Of a stretch of DNA of 64,000 nt, positions 26,857-35,470 are shown piece after piece. The translations under genes were made by a program, and so were the position numbers. The notes under the pieces are model-generated. The model was not told the DNA's origin, searched no databases, and worked only from the letters and a program-made list of their open reading frames with translations. This stretch comes from Agromyces cerinus subsp. cerinus (lineage in GTDB: Bacteria > Actinomycetota > Actinomycetes > Actinomycetales > Microbacteriaceae). Each line of letters opens with the position of its first letter. Position 1 is the first letter of the stretch. The stretch spans positions 496,001-560,000 of the forward strand of contig NZ_FSRJ01000003.1 in the NCBI RefSeq assembly GCF_900142065.1. The letters are read 5' to 3'.

Positions 26857-27689
26857 GCATCGAGCGGATGCCGCGCTCCGACGCCGCCGTCGACGAGCAG
26901 TGGTTCGTCGCGCTCGACGTCGACGGCACGATCATGCACGAAGACGGCTCGATCGACCCGGTCGTCGTCGACGCGGTGGCCGCCGCCCGCGACCGCGGTC
27001 ACGTCGTCACGCTCGCGACCGGCCGTTCGTGGTCGACCACCGCTCCGGTGCTCGAGCAGCTCGGGCTCTCGCCCGAGTACGTGGTGTGCGCGAACGGCGC
27101 CATCACGATGCAGCGCGACGACTCGGCGCCCGACGGATACGTGCGACGCCACGTCGAGACGTTCGACCCGACGCAGGTGCTCGAGCGCATCCGCGGGTTC
27201 CTGCCGTCCGGCAAGTTCATGGTCGAGCTGCCCGACGGCTACCGGCTCTACACCGAGGGCATGACGGAGTGGAACCTCGAGAACGCCCGTGAGGTGCGCT
27301 TCGAGGAGCTGCTCGACCACCGCGCGACGCGTGTCGTCGTCACGAGTCTCGAGCACGGTCTCGACGAGTTCTTCGGCATCGTCGACCAGATGGGCCTGCA
27401 TCACGTGAGCTATGCCATCGGCTGGACCGCGTGGCTCGACATCGCCCCCGACGGCGTCAACAAGGCGACCGCGCTCGAGCGCGTGCGCGGGTGGCTCGAA
27501 CTGCCGATCGATCGCGTGCTGGCCGCCGGCGACGGGCGCAACGACCTCGAGATGTTCGCGTGGGCCGGTGCCGCCGGCCGTGCCGTGGCGATGGGCCAGG
27601 CGCCCGACGAGGTGCGCGAGGCCGCGAACGAGGTGGGCGGCTCGGTCGACGACGCCGGGCTGGCGGCGGTGCTCGACTCGCTGCCGTGA
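26853..27689 (+). CDS. HAD superfamily hydrolase, Cof type
   Basis: A 278-residue phosphatase. Motif I is [14 protein letters not shown] (DxDGT); motif II threonine in LATGRSW; motif III/IV around [12 protein letters not shown] and [13 protein letters not shown]. The cap insertion at residues 95-190 is the type IIB of Cof-like enzymes, which dephosphorylate sugar phosphates or cofactors. The ATG overlaps the serS stop by four bases (ATGA). Confidence 0.9.
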   Translation: MSIERMPRSDAAVDEQWFVALDVDGTIMHEDGSIDPVVVDAVAAARDRGHVVTLATGRSWSTTAPVLEQLGLSPEYVVCANGAITMQRDDSAPDGYVRRHVETFDPTQVLERIRGFLPSGKFMVELPDGYRLYTEGMTEWNLENAREVRFEELLDHRATRVVVTSLEHGLDEFFGIVDQMGLHHVSYAIGWTAWLDIAPDGVNKATALERVRGWLELPIDRVLAAGDGRNDLEMFAWAGAAGRAVAMGQAPDEVREAANEVGGSVDDAGLAAVLDSLP

Positions 27690-27736
27690 CGCGCCGCGCT
27701 CCGCGCCGGTATCGGGCGACTCCGAGCGCACCAGCA

Positions 27737-27742
27737 TAGAAT
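27737..27742 (+). promoter_or_regulatory. -10 box of first LCP gene (TAGAAT)
   Basis: TAGAAT lies 21 bases before the ATG at 27764, which is preceded by GGAGGGG; a short-leader transcript is expected. Confidence 0.45.
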
Positions 27743-27763
27743 CGGGCGAGTCGGAGGGGTGCG

Positions 27764-29059
27764 ATGAGCGAGACGGGCGAGCAACAGGCCGCTGCTGAGC
27801 AGCAGACTCCTGCCGAGCAGAAGGCTGCTGCCGAGCAGGCGGGGGTGGCCCGTCACGGGCGACTGCCGAGGCGGAGCGCCGCATCGACCTATCTGAAGCT
27901 CACAGCATCCGTCGTCGCGGTGCTCGCGGTCAGCGCCGCATCCGTCGCCGCGTACGCCGCCGTCGACCTGATCGGCTCGGTCAAGCCCGGGGTCTCGCTC
28001 GCGAACGCCGGGATGCTCGAGGGCGTGCCTGACATCGGTGCGATGGACGGCGGGCTCAACTTCCTCCTCGTCGGCAGCGACAAGCGACCGCTCGACGGCT
28101 CGTTCGGCGACCCCGAAGAGGACGACGGCATCCTCAACGACGTCAACATGCTGCTGCACATCTCTCAGGACCATTCCCATGTCGAGGTCGTGAGCTTTCC
28201 GCGCGACATGATCGTGCCGGTGCCCGAGTGCCCCGACCCGGTCGACCCCGCCTCGGGCCCGCTGTCGGCGATGTCGGGGGTGCCGCTCAACAGCGTGCTC
28301 GTCCACGGCGGTCTCGGCTGCGTCTCGCTCACCATCGAGCAGCTCACCGGCACGAAGATCCCCGTCGGCGGCGTGGTCGAGTTCAAGGGAGTCGCGGCCC
28401 TCTCGAAGGCGGTCGGCGGCGTCGAGGTGTGTCTGGTGGACCCGATCGACGATCCCGACTCGGGGCTCCACCTCGCGGCCGGCACTCACTCCATCTCCGG
28501 CTACGACGCGCTCGCGTTCCTCCGCACCCGCAAGGCGGTCGGCGACGGCAGCGACCTCGCCCGTATCGCGAGTCAGCAGGCGTTCCTCGCCTCGCTCGCC
28601 CGCACCGTGCAGAGCGACGGCACGCTCAGCGACCCGGTGAAGCTGTACTCGATCGCGAAGGCCGTGCTGTCGAACATGGAGCTCTCGAAGGAGCTGCAGA
28701 ACCCGGCGACCCTCATCTCGATCGCGAAGGCCCTTCAGGACACCGATCTCTCGAAGATCGCGTTCATCCAGTACCCGACCGCAGAGGCGGGGGACGGACA
28801 GCACGTCGTGCCGACCGACTCCGCCGAGGCGATCAACCTCGCGCTGCAGGAGGACCGGCCCGTCGTGCTCGATCCGACCGCGAACGAGAACTCCGAGTTC
28901 GGCACCACGGCCGGCCCGACCGCTCCGGCGGCGGAGCCGGCGCCCGCAGCCGATCCGTCGGATGCCCCGGCGACCTCGCCGCCGGCCGAGACGCTGCCCG
29001 GTGATGTGACCGGCATCACCGGCGACGAAGTGCGGTGCACGACGGCGAACGAGGGCTGA
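27764..29059 (+). CDS. LCP (LytR-CpsA-Psr) family protein, paralogue A
   Basis: A 431-residue membrane-anchored protein. A Gln/Ala/Glu-rich cytosolic start of about 35 residues and one helix (LTASVVAVLAVSAASVAAYA) precede the LCP domain: LLVGSDKR, VVSFPRDMIVPVP, SVLVHGGLGCVSLTIEQLTG and FLRTRKAVGDGSDLARIASQQ carry the Asp and Arg residues that bind polyprenyl pyrophosphate. LCP enzymes attach wall polymers to peptidoglycan. A Pro/Ala-rich tail ends in a cysteine-containing DEVRCTTANEG. About half identical by eye to the gene at 29287. Confidence 0.88.
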   Translation: MSETGEQQAAAEQQTPAEQKAAAEQAGVARHGRLPRRSAASTYLKLTASVVAVLAVSAASVAAYAAVDLIGSVKPGVSLANAGMLEGVPDIGAMDGGLNFLLVGSDKRPLDGSFGDPEEDDGILNDVNMLLHISQDHSHVEVVSFPRDMIVPVPECPDPVDPASGPLSAMSGVPLNSVLVHGGLGCVSLTIEQLTGTKIPVGGVVEFKGVAALSKAVGGVEVCLVDPIDDPDSGLHLAAGTHSISGYDALAFLRTRKAVGDGSDLARIASQQAFLASLARTVQSDGTLSDPVKLYSIAKAVLSNMELSKELQNPATLISIAKALQDTDLSKIAFIQYPTAEAGDGQHVVPTDSAEAINLALQEDRPVVLDPTANENSEFGTTAGPTAPAAEPAPAADPSDAPATSPPAETLPGDVTGITGDEVRCTTANEG

Positions 29060-29173
29060 TCCCAGCAGCTATGCCGCCTCAGGGTGCTCTCAGGAGGGGT
29101 TGAGAGGCTGATCGGAACGCGCAACGGCTAGAATGGGCGCCTGCCTGCACGATCCATGTGATCGCACGGGCAT

Positions 29174-29258
29174 GGAGGGCTGTCCGAGCGGCCGATGGAG
29201 CTGGTCTTGAAAACCAGTGGGCAGCAATGCCTCGTGGGTTCGAATCCCACGCCCTCCG
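29174..29258 (+). tRNA. tRNA-Ser(TGA)
   Basis: An 85-base class II tRNA. Acceptor GGAGGGC pairs with GCCCTCC (29251-29257) with discriminator G at 29258; the anticodon loop CTTGAAA gives TGA; a long variable arm and the GTTCGAATC T-loop are present. CCA is not encoded. It sits between the two LCP genes, the downstream one starting 28 bases later. Confidence 0.95.
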
Positions 29259-29286
29259 CGAGAACCGACGACATGAGAGGACACCG

Positions 29287-30585
29287 GTGGCAGAAGAACT
29301 TCGATCCAGCGCACGACGCGCGGCGTCGTCGACGCCGGTCGTGCGCCACGGTCGCCTGAAGCGACGCAGCATCTGGCGCACGCTCGCGAAGGTGACGGTG
29401 ACCTTGGTCGTGGTCACGGCGGTCTCCGGAATGTCCGTCGCGGCCTACGCGGCGTGGGACCTCGCCAATACCGCCAAGCCCAGCGTCACGCTCGGCAACG
29501 AAGACATGCTCGAGGGTGTGCCCGATGTCGGGGCCATCGACGGCGGCGTGAACCTGCTGCTCATCGGCAGCGACAGCCGCGAGGGCCAGGGCGACGGGTT
29601 CGGCGATCCCGATGAGGAGACGGCCGTCCTCAACGACGTCACCATGCTCCTGCACATCTCCGAAGACCACACGAACGCCTCGGTCATCAGCTTCCCCCGC
29701 GACATGCTCGTCGATGTGCCCGCGTGCGTCGACCCCGAAGACCCCGCGGGCGATCCGCTGTACGAGCAGTACGGCGTGAAGATGAACTCGGTGCTCTCGC
29801 TCGGCGGCATGCCGTGCGTCGTCAAGACCGTCGAGCAGCTCGTCGGCGTGCCGATCCTGTTCGCCGGCACCGTGCAGTTCCTGGGCGTCGCCGGACTCTC
29901 CGAAGCCGTGGGCGGCGTTCCCGTCTGCATCGCCGAACCGATCGAAGACGAGCACACCGATCTCTACCTCCCCGCCGGAATGCAGGAGCTCTCGGGCATG
30001 CAGGCACTGCAGTTCCTCCGCACCCGCCATGGCGTCGGCGACGGCAGCGACCTCGGCCGCATCTCGAATCAGCAGGTCTTCATGTCGGCGCTCGCGCGAA
30101 CGCTGCAGTCGAACGGCACGCTGAGCGATCCGGTCAAGCTCTACGGCATCGCGAAGGCCGCGCTCGCGAACATGGAGCTCTCCGACAGCCTCATGGACCC
30201 GACGACCATGATCTCGATCGCGAGCGCCCTGAAAGACACCGATCTGAGCAAGATCGCGTTCATCCAGTACCCGACCGGCTACTCCGATGGCGATCTCCTT
30301 CCGTCCGAATCGGCGGAGATCGTCAACACGGCCCTCCAGAACGATCTGCCGGTCACCTTCGATCCCGAGGCCGATGAAGCGGCGTTCGCGTCGGCAGGTG
30401 ACCCCACGGCCGTCGACGCGGCTCCCGAGGCCGAGGCCGAGGCTCCGGTCGAGGAGGAGGCCCCCGCAGTGGACGATGCCACGACTCCGACGCCGCCGAC
30501 CGCCGAGGCGCTGCCGAGCGATGTCACCGGTCAGACCGCGGCAGAGACCCGCTGTTCCGCGGGTCGCACGCTCGAAGACCAGTAG
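29287..30585 (+). CDS. LCP (LytR-CpsA-Psr) family protein, paralogue B
   Basis: A 432-residue paralogue of the preceding LCP protein: basic N-terminus, one helix (VTVTLVVVTAVSGMSVAAYA), LCP domain with LLIGSDSREG, SVISFPRDMLVDVP, MNSVLSLGGMPCVVKTVEQL and FLRTRHGVGDGSDLGRISNQQ, and an Ala/Glu/Pro-rich tail ending with a cysteine segment (AETRCSAGRTLED). The start is the GTG at 29287, after GAGAGG; an ATG at 29271 is out of frame. An open frame running through the tRNA gene is not coding. Likely role as for paralogue A. Confidence 0.88.
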   Translation: MAEELRSSARRAASSTPVVRHGRLKRRSIWRTLAKVTVTLVVVTAVSGMSVAAYAAWDLANTAKPSVTLGNEDMLEGVPDVGAIDGGVNLLLIGSDSREGQGDGFGDPDEETAVLNDVTMLLHISEDHTNASVISFPRDMLVDVPACVDPEDPAGDPLYEQYGVKMNSVLSLGGMPCVVKTVEQLVGVPILFAGTVQFLGVAGLSEAVGGVPVCIAEPIEDEHTDLYLPAGMQELSGMQALQFLRTRHGVGDGSDLGRISNQQVFMSALARTLQSNGTLSDPVKLYGIAKAALANMELSDSLMDPTTMISIASALKDTDLSKIAFIQYPTGYSDGDLLPSESAEIVNTALQNDLPVTFDPEADEAAFASAGDPTAVDAAPEAEAEAPVEEEAPAVDDATTPTPPTAEALPSDVTGQTAAETRCSAGRTLEDQ

Positions 30586-30661
30586 GCTCGGTCGCTCGAA
30601 TCGTCATCCGCGGCATCATCGGGTTATGATGACTTTCGCGTATGCACGCAAGTGCGCGCAA

Positions 30662-30750
30662 GGAGACGTCGCATAGTCCGGCCGAGTGCACCACCCTGCT
30701 AAGGTGGAGTCCCCGTAAGGGGACCAGGGGTTCAAATCCCCTCGTCTCCG
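30662..30750 (+). tRNA. tRNA-Ser(GCT)
   Basis: An 89-base class II tRNA. Acceptor GGAGACG pairs with CGTCTCC (30743-30749), discriminator G at 30750; anticodon loop CTGCTAA gives GCT; variable arm GGAGTCCCCGTAAGGGGACC and T-loop GTTCAAATC follow. It is 76 bases after the second LCP gene and marks the left edge of the carbohydrate island. Confidence 0.95.
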
Positions 30751-30801
30751 CACTCTTGGTGTGATCCGACCGAAACGGTCCGAATTCCCACCCTGCACGA
30801 G

Positions 30802-30828
30802 AAGGCCCCCGCATTCCGCGGGGGCCTT
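30802..30828 (+). terminator. Rho-independent terminator of tRNA-Ser(GCT)
   Basis: AAGGCCCCCGC and GCGGGGGCCTT form an 11-base perfect stem with a five-base loop, followed by TTTCGT. Confidence 0.88.
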
Positions 30829-30908
30829 TCGTGTTCCCCGACGAGCTCACCGAGTCCGACGAAGCCGCCCGCGCTGCTGCTGCCGATGCCGCATGCGAGT
30901 CGATGGTT

Positions 30909-30925
30909 ATGCAAGTAACTTGCAT
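30909..30925. promoter_or_regulatory. ROK-regulator operator, upstream copy
   Basis: ATGCAAGTAACTTGCAT is a perfect 17-base palindrome centred on A. A second ATGCAA-N5-TTGCAT copy lies at 30985. Confidence 0.65.
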
Positions 30926-30943
30926 CGGATGTGGGAAATGCTC

Positions 30944-30972
30944 TTGCATTGACATCCCAGCCGCTCTATCGT
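30944..30972 (+). promoter_or_regulatory. Promoter of the ROK/GH35 operon
   Basis: TTGCAT (30944-30949) and TATCGT (30967-30972) are 17 bases apart, flanked on each side by one ATGCAA/TTGCAT palindrome. The leader before the GTG at 31038 is about 60 bases. Confidence 0.5.
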
Positions 30973-30984
30973 GAGACCCGCACG

Positions 30985-31001
30985 ATGCAACCCATTTGCA
31001 T
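30985..31001. promoter_or_regulatory. ROK-regulator operator, downstream copy
   Basis: ATGCAACCCATTTGCAT has the same ATGCAA-N5-TTGCAT arms and 17-base length as the copy at 30909, and starts about six bases after the predicted transcription start. Confidence 0.65.
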
Positions 31002-31037
31002 AAGTCCCCGTTCGTCTGAGGAATAGGTAACGAAGCC

Positions 31038-32234
31038 GTGGTCAGAAGCAACCGTTACGGAGCGCGCGTCGGCGCGATCCGGCAGGAGAACGAGACGCAG
31101 TGCGCGCTGTGGCTGCGCGACCATGGTCCCTCCTCCGTCGCCACGCTCACCCGCAGTGTCGGGCTGTCGCGACCGACGGTCGAGGTCGCCCTGGCCCGGC
31201 TCGTGGAGCGTGGCCTCGTCAAAGAGACCGAGGGTGGATCAGACGCTGCGACCGGCCGCCCCGCGCGGGTCTTCGAGTTCGTCGAGCGTGCCGGTTTCGT
31301 GGCCGGCATCGACATCGCCCGTGCCGGTGTCGCCGTGATCATCGCAGACATCAGCGGAAAGGTCCTGGTCCAGCGGCGTATCAGCGGTCCGCTCCCGAAG
31401 GACTCGCACGCCCGGCTCAAGCTCGTCACGCGCGAGACCACCGCGGCACTCGCCGAGGCAGGCGGAACGGTGTCGCGTCTGGTGACGGCGCACGTCGCGC
31501 TGACCGGATGGGTGGGCGCCGACGGCCGCCTGCGCACCTCTGGCGCATACCCCGACTGGGAGGGCGTCGACATCGCCGGGCATCTCTCCCGCATGCTTGG
31601 CTGCGACGTCCACGTCGACAACGACGTCAACCTCGCGGCATTGGCGGAGCACCGCATCGGCGCGGCGCGACTCATTCCGGACATGCTCTACGTCCGCATC
31701 GGCAGCGGCATCTCCGCGGCCCTCGTTCTCGATGGAAAGCTGCGCCTCGGCAGCCACGACTCCGCTGGCGCCCTTGCCGGCGCGAGCCTGCCGCTGCCGG
31801 TCGATCCGCAGGGTGATCTGGGCTGGGCCGACGAACCCTCGTTGCGCGCGGTCCTGGAACGTGCGGAGGCGAACGAGCCGGAGGCCGCTGCGAAGCGAGA
31901 CGGCTTCGTCGACGGCCTCGCCGAGCTGGTCGGGATGATCGGCCAGATCGTCGATCCCGACTGCATCGTCGTGGGCTGCGATGCGGCGGAGCACGGCGAC
32001 ACGATCGTGTCGATGCTGCGTCAGCGCCTCATCGACAAGGGATGGCTCCTCTACGAGCCGGCCATCATCGCGTCCCACCTCGGTGACGACGCCGCGGTGC
32101 TCGGAGCGCTCACCCGCGCCTTCGACAGCAGCGCGAAGCACCTGTACGGCCTCGATGAGGTCGGACTTCCGGAGATCCGATTCTCCGATGTCATTGCGAC
32201 GTCGAAGACGCCGATCGCCGCGAACACCCCGTAA
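31038..32234 (+). CDS. ROK family transcriptional regulator
   Basis: A 398-residue repressor-type ROK protein. Residues 15-75 form a winged helix (TLTRSVGLSRPTVEVALARL); the ROK domain follows with FVAGIDIARAGVAVIIADIS, an ATP/sugar-site DNDVNLAALAEHRIG and VRIGSGISAALVLDG. The usual zinc-binding CxCGxxGCxE and the GEIGH histidine are missing (SAGALAGASLPLPVD instead), so sugar sensing may differ or be lost. It heads the operon for an importer and GH35 enzyme and probably controls the twin palindromes around its own promoter. Confidence 0.85.
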   Translation: MVRSNRYGARVGAIRQENETQCALWLRDHGPSSVATLTRSVGLSRPTVEVALARLVERGLVKETEGGSDAATGRPARVFEFVERAGFVAGIDIARAGVAVIIADISGKVLVQRRISGPLPKDSHARLKLVTRETTAALAEAGGTVSRLVTAHVALTGWVGADGRLRTSGAYPDWEGVDIAGHLSRMLGCDVHVDNDVNLAALAEHRIGAARLIPDMLYVRIGSGISAALVLDGKLRLGSHDSAGALAGASLPLPVDPQGDLGWADEPSLRAVLERAEANEPEAAAKRDGFVDGLAELVGMIGQIVDPDCIVVGCDAAEHGDTIVSMLRQRLIDKGWLLYEPAIIASHLGDDAAVLGALTRAFDSSAKHLYGLDEVGLPEIRFSDVIATSKTPIAANTP

Positions 32235-32265
32235 GACGACGACGAACCGACTGAAGGAGAAGAAC

Positions 32266-33567
32266 ATGAGCAAGGCCCGTCCAAAGACGCGCGGGATCGT
32301 TTCCGCTGCCGTCTCAGCCGCGATGCTGGGTACGATGCTCGCCGGGTGCGCCGCCACCGCCCCGGAGTCCGAGAACAGCGAACTGGAGTTCTGGGGGTGG
32401 AACCCCGCGTACGAGAAGGTCGTCGACCTGTGGAACTCCTCGCATGATCAGCAGGTGAAGTTCGAGACGACCGCCTCCGGCGGCGACGGCGGATATACGA
32501 AGATGCAGGCGGCGGTGAAGGCCGGCAACGCACCGTGCCTGGCGCAGGTCGGCAACGAGTCCGTGCCCACCCTCACCGTCGACGGCTCGCTCGTCGACAT
32601 CTCCGAGGAGATCGACCAGTACCGCGACGGGTTCCCCGACAGCGCGTGGGCGGCGATGGGAGTCGGCGAGGGAATCTACGGCGTGCCGGTCGACATCGCC
32701 CCGCTCGCCCTGTTCTACCGCACCGACGTGTACGAGAAGTTCGGTGTCACCCCGGCGACGACCTGGGAGCAGTTCGCCGCCGACTCCGCGAAGGTCCACG
32801 CCGCAGATCCGAACGTCTACCTCTCCTCGTTCGCGCCCGCGATCACCTACCAGATCGCCGGGTTCGTGCAGCAGGCCGGCGGCACCTGGTACTCGAGTGA
32901 GAACGACCAGTGGAAGGTGTCGATGAACGGCGCCGAGACGAAGGACGTCGCCGCCTACTGGCAGAAGATGATGGACGAGGACCTCACGAAGGTCACCGAC
33001 CCCGAGACCCCGGAGTGGTTCGCCGCCGTTCAGGACGGCACCATCGCCAGCTACGTCGCCCCGGTCTGGTGGGTGACCGTCCTGGAGGGTGCCGCGGCCG
33101 GGTCTTCGGGCAAGTGGCGGGTCGCACCGATGCCCAACGTCGACGACGACACCGTGAGCACGGGAACCGCCGGCGGATCCGCCACCTCGGTGCTCACCGG
33201 TTGCGACGACGTCCAGGGCGCGGTCGACTTCGCGAACTGGATGAGCACGGATGACGGTGCGCTCGAGATCCTCATCGAGGACGCGGCATCCTTCCCGGCC
33301 GCGACCAACGGAACCGGCCTCGGATCGCTCAGCGAACCGCTCGAGTTCTACGGCGGGCAGAAGGTGTACGAGGTGTTCGCCGATGCGGCACCGACGATCA
33401 ACCCGAACTGGCAGTTCGGACCGGCGAACGCCGAGACGGGCAGTGCGTACGCCGACGCCATGAAGCCGGTGCTCGACGGCACCCGGACGATGGCCGAGGG
33501 CCTCGACATCGCGCAGGCCTCACTGGTCGACGCACTCACCACCAAGGGGCTCAGCGTCACCGAGTGA
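32266..33567 (+). CDS. Extracellular sugar-binding lipoprotein (island importer 1)
   Basis: A 433-residue family 1 solute-binding protein. The signal peptide ends in TMLAGCAATAP (lipobox LAGC). LEFWGWNPAYEKVVDLWN starts the N-lobe; Trp-rich segments such as APVWWVTVLEG and GGTWYSS are typical of glycan-binding clefts. GAAGGAG lies nine bases before the ATG. Cotranscribed with the ROK gene (31-base gap) and the permeases downstream. Confidence 0.9.
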   Translation: MSKARPKTRGIVSAAVSAAMLGTMLAGCAATAPESENSELEFWGWNPAYEKVVDLWNSSHDQQVKFETTASGGDGGYTKMQAAVKAGNAPCLAQVGNESVPTLTVDGSLVDISEEIDQYRDGFPDSAWAAMGVGEGIYGVPVDIAPLALFYRTDVYEKFGVTPATTWEQFAADSAKVHAADPNVYLSSFAPAITYQIAGFVQQAGGTWYSSENDQWKVSMNGAETKDVAAYWQKMMDEDLTKVTDPETPEWFAAVQDGTIASYVAPVWWVTVLEGAAAGSSGKWRVAPMPNVDDDTVSTGTAGGSATSVLTGCDDVQGAVDFANWMSTDDGALEILIEDAASFPAATNGTGLGSLSEPLEFYGGQKVYEVFADAAPTINPNWQFGPANAETGSAYADAMKPVLDGTRTMAEGLDIAQASLVDALTTKGLSVTE

Positions 33568-33581
33568 CGGGTTCCATGACC

Positions 33582-33619
33582 GGAGGGTTCCCCGGTGCCC
33601 CTGCGCCGGGGACCCCTCC
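33582..33619 (+). terminator. Stem-loop between binding-protein and permease genes
   Basis: Arms 33582-33595 and 33606-33619 pair over 14 bases (one G-T pair) around a ten-base loop; no T-tract. It starts 15 bases after the binding-protein stop, the same position as the stem-loops at 12728 and 62008. Confidence 0.65.
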
Positions 33620-33654
33620 GCCTGGATCCGAACGCCACCGAACAAGGACCGATC

Positions 33655-34620
33655 ATGACCACCACCACTGCCGTCCGAACGATCGCCAGCAGACCGCCGC
33701 GGTTCCGCGCGGTCGGTCGCACCACCATCCGTCGCTCCCAGCGCAGGGCCATCTGGCTCCTCCTGCTGCCGTTCCTCGTGCTCTTCGTGTTCTCGTTCGT
33801 GGTGCCGCTCGTGTACGCGGTCGTCGAGAGTTTCTTCACCGAGAAGCGATCGGGGCTGGGCATCGGCGGCGAGCGGGCGTTCGCGGGGTTCGTGAACTAT
33901 GTGAACGCGATCCAGAAGACCGATCTGCTCGAGGGGGTCGGTCGGGTGCTCGTGTTCGGCATCGTCCAGGTGCCGCTCATGCTCATCGTCGCCCTCGCCC
34001 TCGCGCTCGCAGTGGATGCGCTCAAGGGCAACTACCCCAAGTTCGTTCGGCTCTCGGCATTCCTGCCGTACGCGGTACCGGGGGTGATCGCGGCGATCCT
34101 GTGGGCCTTCCTCTACCTCCCCGGGACGAGTCCGTTCGTCGCCGCCCTTGCGAGCGTCGGCATCGACGTCGACTTCCTCTCGAGTGAGGTCGTGCTCTGG
34201 TCGATCGCGAACATCGTCACCTGGACGTGGACGGGCTACAACATGCTCGTGATCTACTCGGCCCTGACCGGCATCCCGCAGGAGCTCTATGAGGCGGCCG
34301 CCATCGACGGCGCCGGAGCGTGGCGGATCGCGTGGAGCATCAAGATCCCGCTCGTGGCGCCGGCGCTCGTGCTCACCACGTTCTTCTCCATCGTCGGGAC
34401 GGTCCAGCTCTACGCCGAGCCGACCGTGCTGAAGTCGTACTCCAGCGCGATCACCTCGGGCTACACGCCGAACATGGCGGTGCAGGACGTCGCATTCGGG
34501 CTCAACAACTACGGCGTCGCGGCTGCCATGGCGGTGCTCCTGGCCATCGGGACCTTCGTCCTGTCGTTCGGATTCCTGCGCCTCGCGAACGTCATCACCG
34601 CACGGCGGGCGGCTGCCTGA
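33655..34620 (+). CDS. Sugar ABC transporter permease (MalF-type, island importer 1)
   Basis: A 321-residue CUT1 permease with a basic N-terminus and about six helices (AIWLLLLPFLVLFVFSFVVP first). The EAA loop is EAAAIDGAGAWRIAWSIKIP. The ATG at 33655 has AAGGA upstream; an in-frame ATG-like extension into the stem-loop was rejected. Its TGA overlaps the next ATG (TGATG). Confidence 0.9.
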   Translation: MTTTTAVRTIASRPPRFRAVGRTTIRRSQRRAIWLLLLPFLVLFVFSFVVPLVYAVVESFFTEKRSGLGIGGERAFAGFVNYVNAIQKTDLLEGVGRVLVFGIVQVPLMLIVALALALAVDALKGNYPKFVRLSAFLPYAVPGVIAAILWAFLYLPGTSPFVAALASVGIDVDFLSSEVVLWSIANIVTWTWTGYNMLVIYSALTGIPQELYEAAAIDGAGAWRIAWSIKIPLVAPALVLTTFFSIVGTVQLYAEPTVLKSYSSAITSGYTPNMAVQDVAFGLNNYGVAAAMAVLLAIGTFVLSFGFLRLANVITARRAAA

Positions 34621-35456
34621 TGCCGAACTTCACCAGTCGCCTCTTCATCCGCGGTGTCCTCTTCCTCGGCGTCGTCTACTTCCTGATCCCCATTTGGTGG
34701 CTCCTCACCGCATCCACCAAATCCAGCTCTGAGCTGTTCTCCAGCCCTCCGCTCTGGTTCGGCGAGGACTTCGTCCTGCTCGACAACATCGTCGCCGTCC
34801 TCACCCGCCAGGACGGGCTCTTCGTGCGATGGATGCTGAACTCGCTGATCTACGCCGGCGGCGGTGCGATCGGTGCCACGCTCCTCAGCGCCGCTGCCGG
34901 ATACGTGTTCGCGAAGTACAGCTTCCCCGGCAAGGGCGCTCTCTTCGGCGCGATCCTCGCCTCGATCCTCCTGCCCGCATCGCTGCTCGTCATGCCGCTC
35001 TACCTGCTGTTCTCCTCCCTCGGCATGATCAACACCATGTGGGCAGTGATCATCCCGAGTCTCGTCAGCCCGTTCGGCGTGTTCCTCGCGCGCATCACCG
35101 CGCAGGAGAGCGTTCCGGACGACTTGCTGGACGCGGCCCGCATCGACGGCGCCGGTGAGATCCGGATCTTCTCCACGATCGCGCTGCCGATCATGGGTCC
35201 GGCCCTCCTGACCGTCTTCCTCTTCTCGTTCGTCGGCATCTGGAACAACTTCTTCCTCCCGATGGTCACGCTGAACGACGCGGAGCTCTGGCCGGCCATG
35301 CTCGGCCTCTACTTCTGGGGCAGCCAACCCAGTGAGCTCAACTATCACTTCGTGATCACCGGCTCGCTGCTGTCGATCATCCCGCTCGCCATCGCCTTCA
35401 TCAGCCTGCAGAAGTACTGGCGCGTCGGCCTCACCGCCGGCGCGGTCAAGATCTGA
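34620..35456 (+). CDS. Carbohydrate ABC transporter permease (MalG-type, island importer 1)
   Basis: A 278-residue CUT1 permease. Helix 1 is LFLGVVYFLIPIWWLLT; the EAA-like loop is DAARIDGAGEIRIFSTIALP; the C-terminus GLTAGAVKI is typical. Coupled by TGATG to the MalF-type gene; the GH35 gene follows after 14 bases. No ATPase gene nearby. Confidence 0.9.
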   Translation: MPNFTSRLFIRGVLFLGVVYFLIPIWWLLTASTKSSSELFSSPPLWFGEDFVLLDNIVAVLTRQDGLFVRWMLNSLIYAGGGAIGATLLSAAAGYVFAKYSFPGKGALFGAILASILLPASLLVMPLYLLFSSLGMINTMWAVIIPSLVSPFGVFLARITAQESVPDDLLDAARIDGAGEIRIFSTIALPIMGPALLTVFLFSFVGIWNNFFLPMVTLNDAELWPAMLGLYFWGSQPSELNYHFVITGSLLSIIPLAIAFISLQKYWRVGLTAGAVKI

Positions 35457-35470
35457 TCACCTCACGACGA

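Noticed and set aside
29158..29286. N-terminal extension of LCP paralogue B through tRNA-Ser(TGA)
   Set aside because: The segment is the tRNA gene itself; the GTG at 29287 follows GAGAGG and matches the paralogue's start.
30743..30765. tRNA-Ser(GCT) 3' end as a proven att site for an integrative element
   Set aside because: No duplicate of the tRNA 3' end was found near 50 kb and no integrase gene is visible; kept only as an inference about the island.
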